64,000 nt of DNA from Flagellimonas chongwuensis (GTDB lineage Bacteria > Bacteroidota > Bacteroidia > Flavobacteriales > Flavobacteriaceae). The stretch covers positions 186,001-250,000 of the forward strand of contig NZ_WYET01000001.1 of assembly GCF_013376415.1 (NCBI RefSeq), read 5' to 3'. This document shows, one piece after another, positions 63,953-64,000 of this stretch. The notes below the pieces were generated by a model. The model was not told the DNA's origin and made no database searches. It saw only the letters and a list, made by a program, of their open reading frames with translations. The position numbers and the translations under genes are program-made. The first letter of the stretch is position 1. Every line of letters begins with the position of its first letter.

Positions 63953-64000
63953 TGGAGGAAACACAACTCATATTACGGACCATCAATTTTGTAAAAAAAG
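63952..64000 (+). CDS. Start of a gene cut by the window end
   Basis: An ATG overlaps the acyltransferase stop (TAATG) and the frame stays open to the last base, encoding MEETQLILRTINFVKK. The N-terminus is compatible with HD-superfamily hydrolases of Bacteroidota, but 16 residues are too few for identification. Confidence 0.5.
   Translation, partial: MEETQLILRTINFVKK

Noticed and set aside
1-64000. CRISPR arrays, tRNA or rRNA genes, transposases, phage integrases
   Set aside because: None was found on reading both strands; no regularly spaced repeats beyond the two tandem dyads, and every large frame fits a chromosomal family.

Overview
The window is a contiguous piece of a chromosome from a marine-type member of the Bacteroidota, most likely Flavobacteriaceae (a Muricauda/Flagellimonas-like genus is my guess from gene content, not something I could test). 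The grounds are the absence of Shine-Dalgarno sequences, many start-proximal -7 boxes of the form TAnnTTTG with TTTG or TTG upstream, flavobacterial families (DUF3078, DUF3109, DUF1080, a TPR/LytTR two-component pair, a CzcA-TolC fusion) and carotenoid genes. I saw no tRNA, rRNA, CRISPR array, insertion sequence or phage gene.

Layout. 1-2.5 kb: 3' part of a large secreted BNR/sortilin-type protein. 2.7-12.5 kb: a metal homeostasis block with a His-rich secreted protein, a CzcA permease fused in frame to a TolC-like domain, a CzcB adaptor lipoprotein, a ZIP transporter overlapping a DtxR-type regulator, and a divergent TonB receptor whose -7 box lies in a dyad that could be the DtxR-type operator. 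12.6-16.6 kb: hemerythrin, lycopene cyclase, polyprenyl synthase, and an ECF sigma factor with two overlapping small genes. 16.6-23.4 kb: a TetR-TolC-HlyD-RND efflux operon with a clear promoter inside a perfect inverted repeat. 23.4-33 kb: housekeeping (aspS, tadA, dxs, dgt), a cold-shock protein and a CLC transporter lacking the usual gating glutamate. 33.3-37.7 kb: phosphate module (OprO/P porin and a PiT-PhoU fusion). 37.7-39.7 kb: nadD-gmk-yicC. 53.5-64 kb: LytTR two-component pair, MarC, S41 protease, dCMP deaminase, HupE, PepSY protein, DnaJ/TerB protein, bacilliredoxin and acyltransferase.

The most system-like region is 39.8-52.4 kb. It has two divergent modules, each a TIM-barrel sugar isomerase/epimerase facing a GMC flavoprotein, joined by a Gfo/Idh oxidoreductase, two MFS carriers, two DUF1080 (3-keto-disaccharide hydrolase family) proteins and a Tat-type lipoprotein subunit of the gluconate-dehydrogenase subunit 3 family. 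Both divergent promoters share two exact 10-bp words in swapped order. I read it as a periplasmic 3-keto-glycoside oxidation and cleavage pathway in which the dehydrogenase carries a probable 3Fe-4S cluster, but no cytochrome partner is present here.

It is followed by 1.1 kb without a convincing gene but with several nested hairpins, a tandem pair of 19-bp dyads and a minus-strand terminator, which may be an undescribed RNA or regulatory locus.
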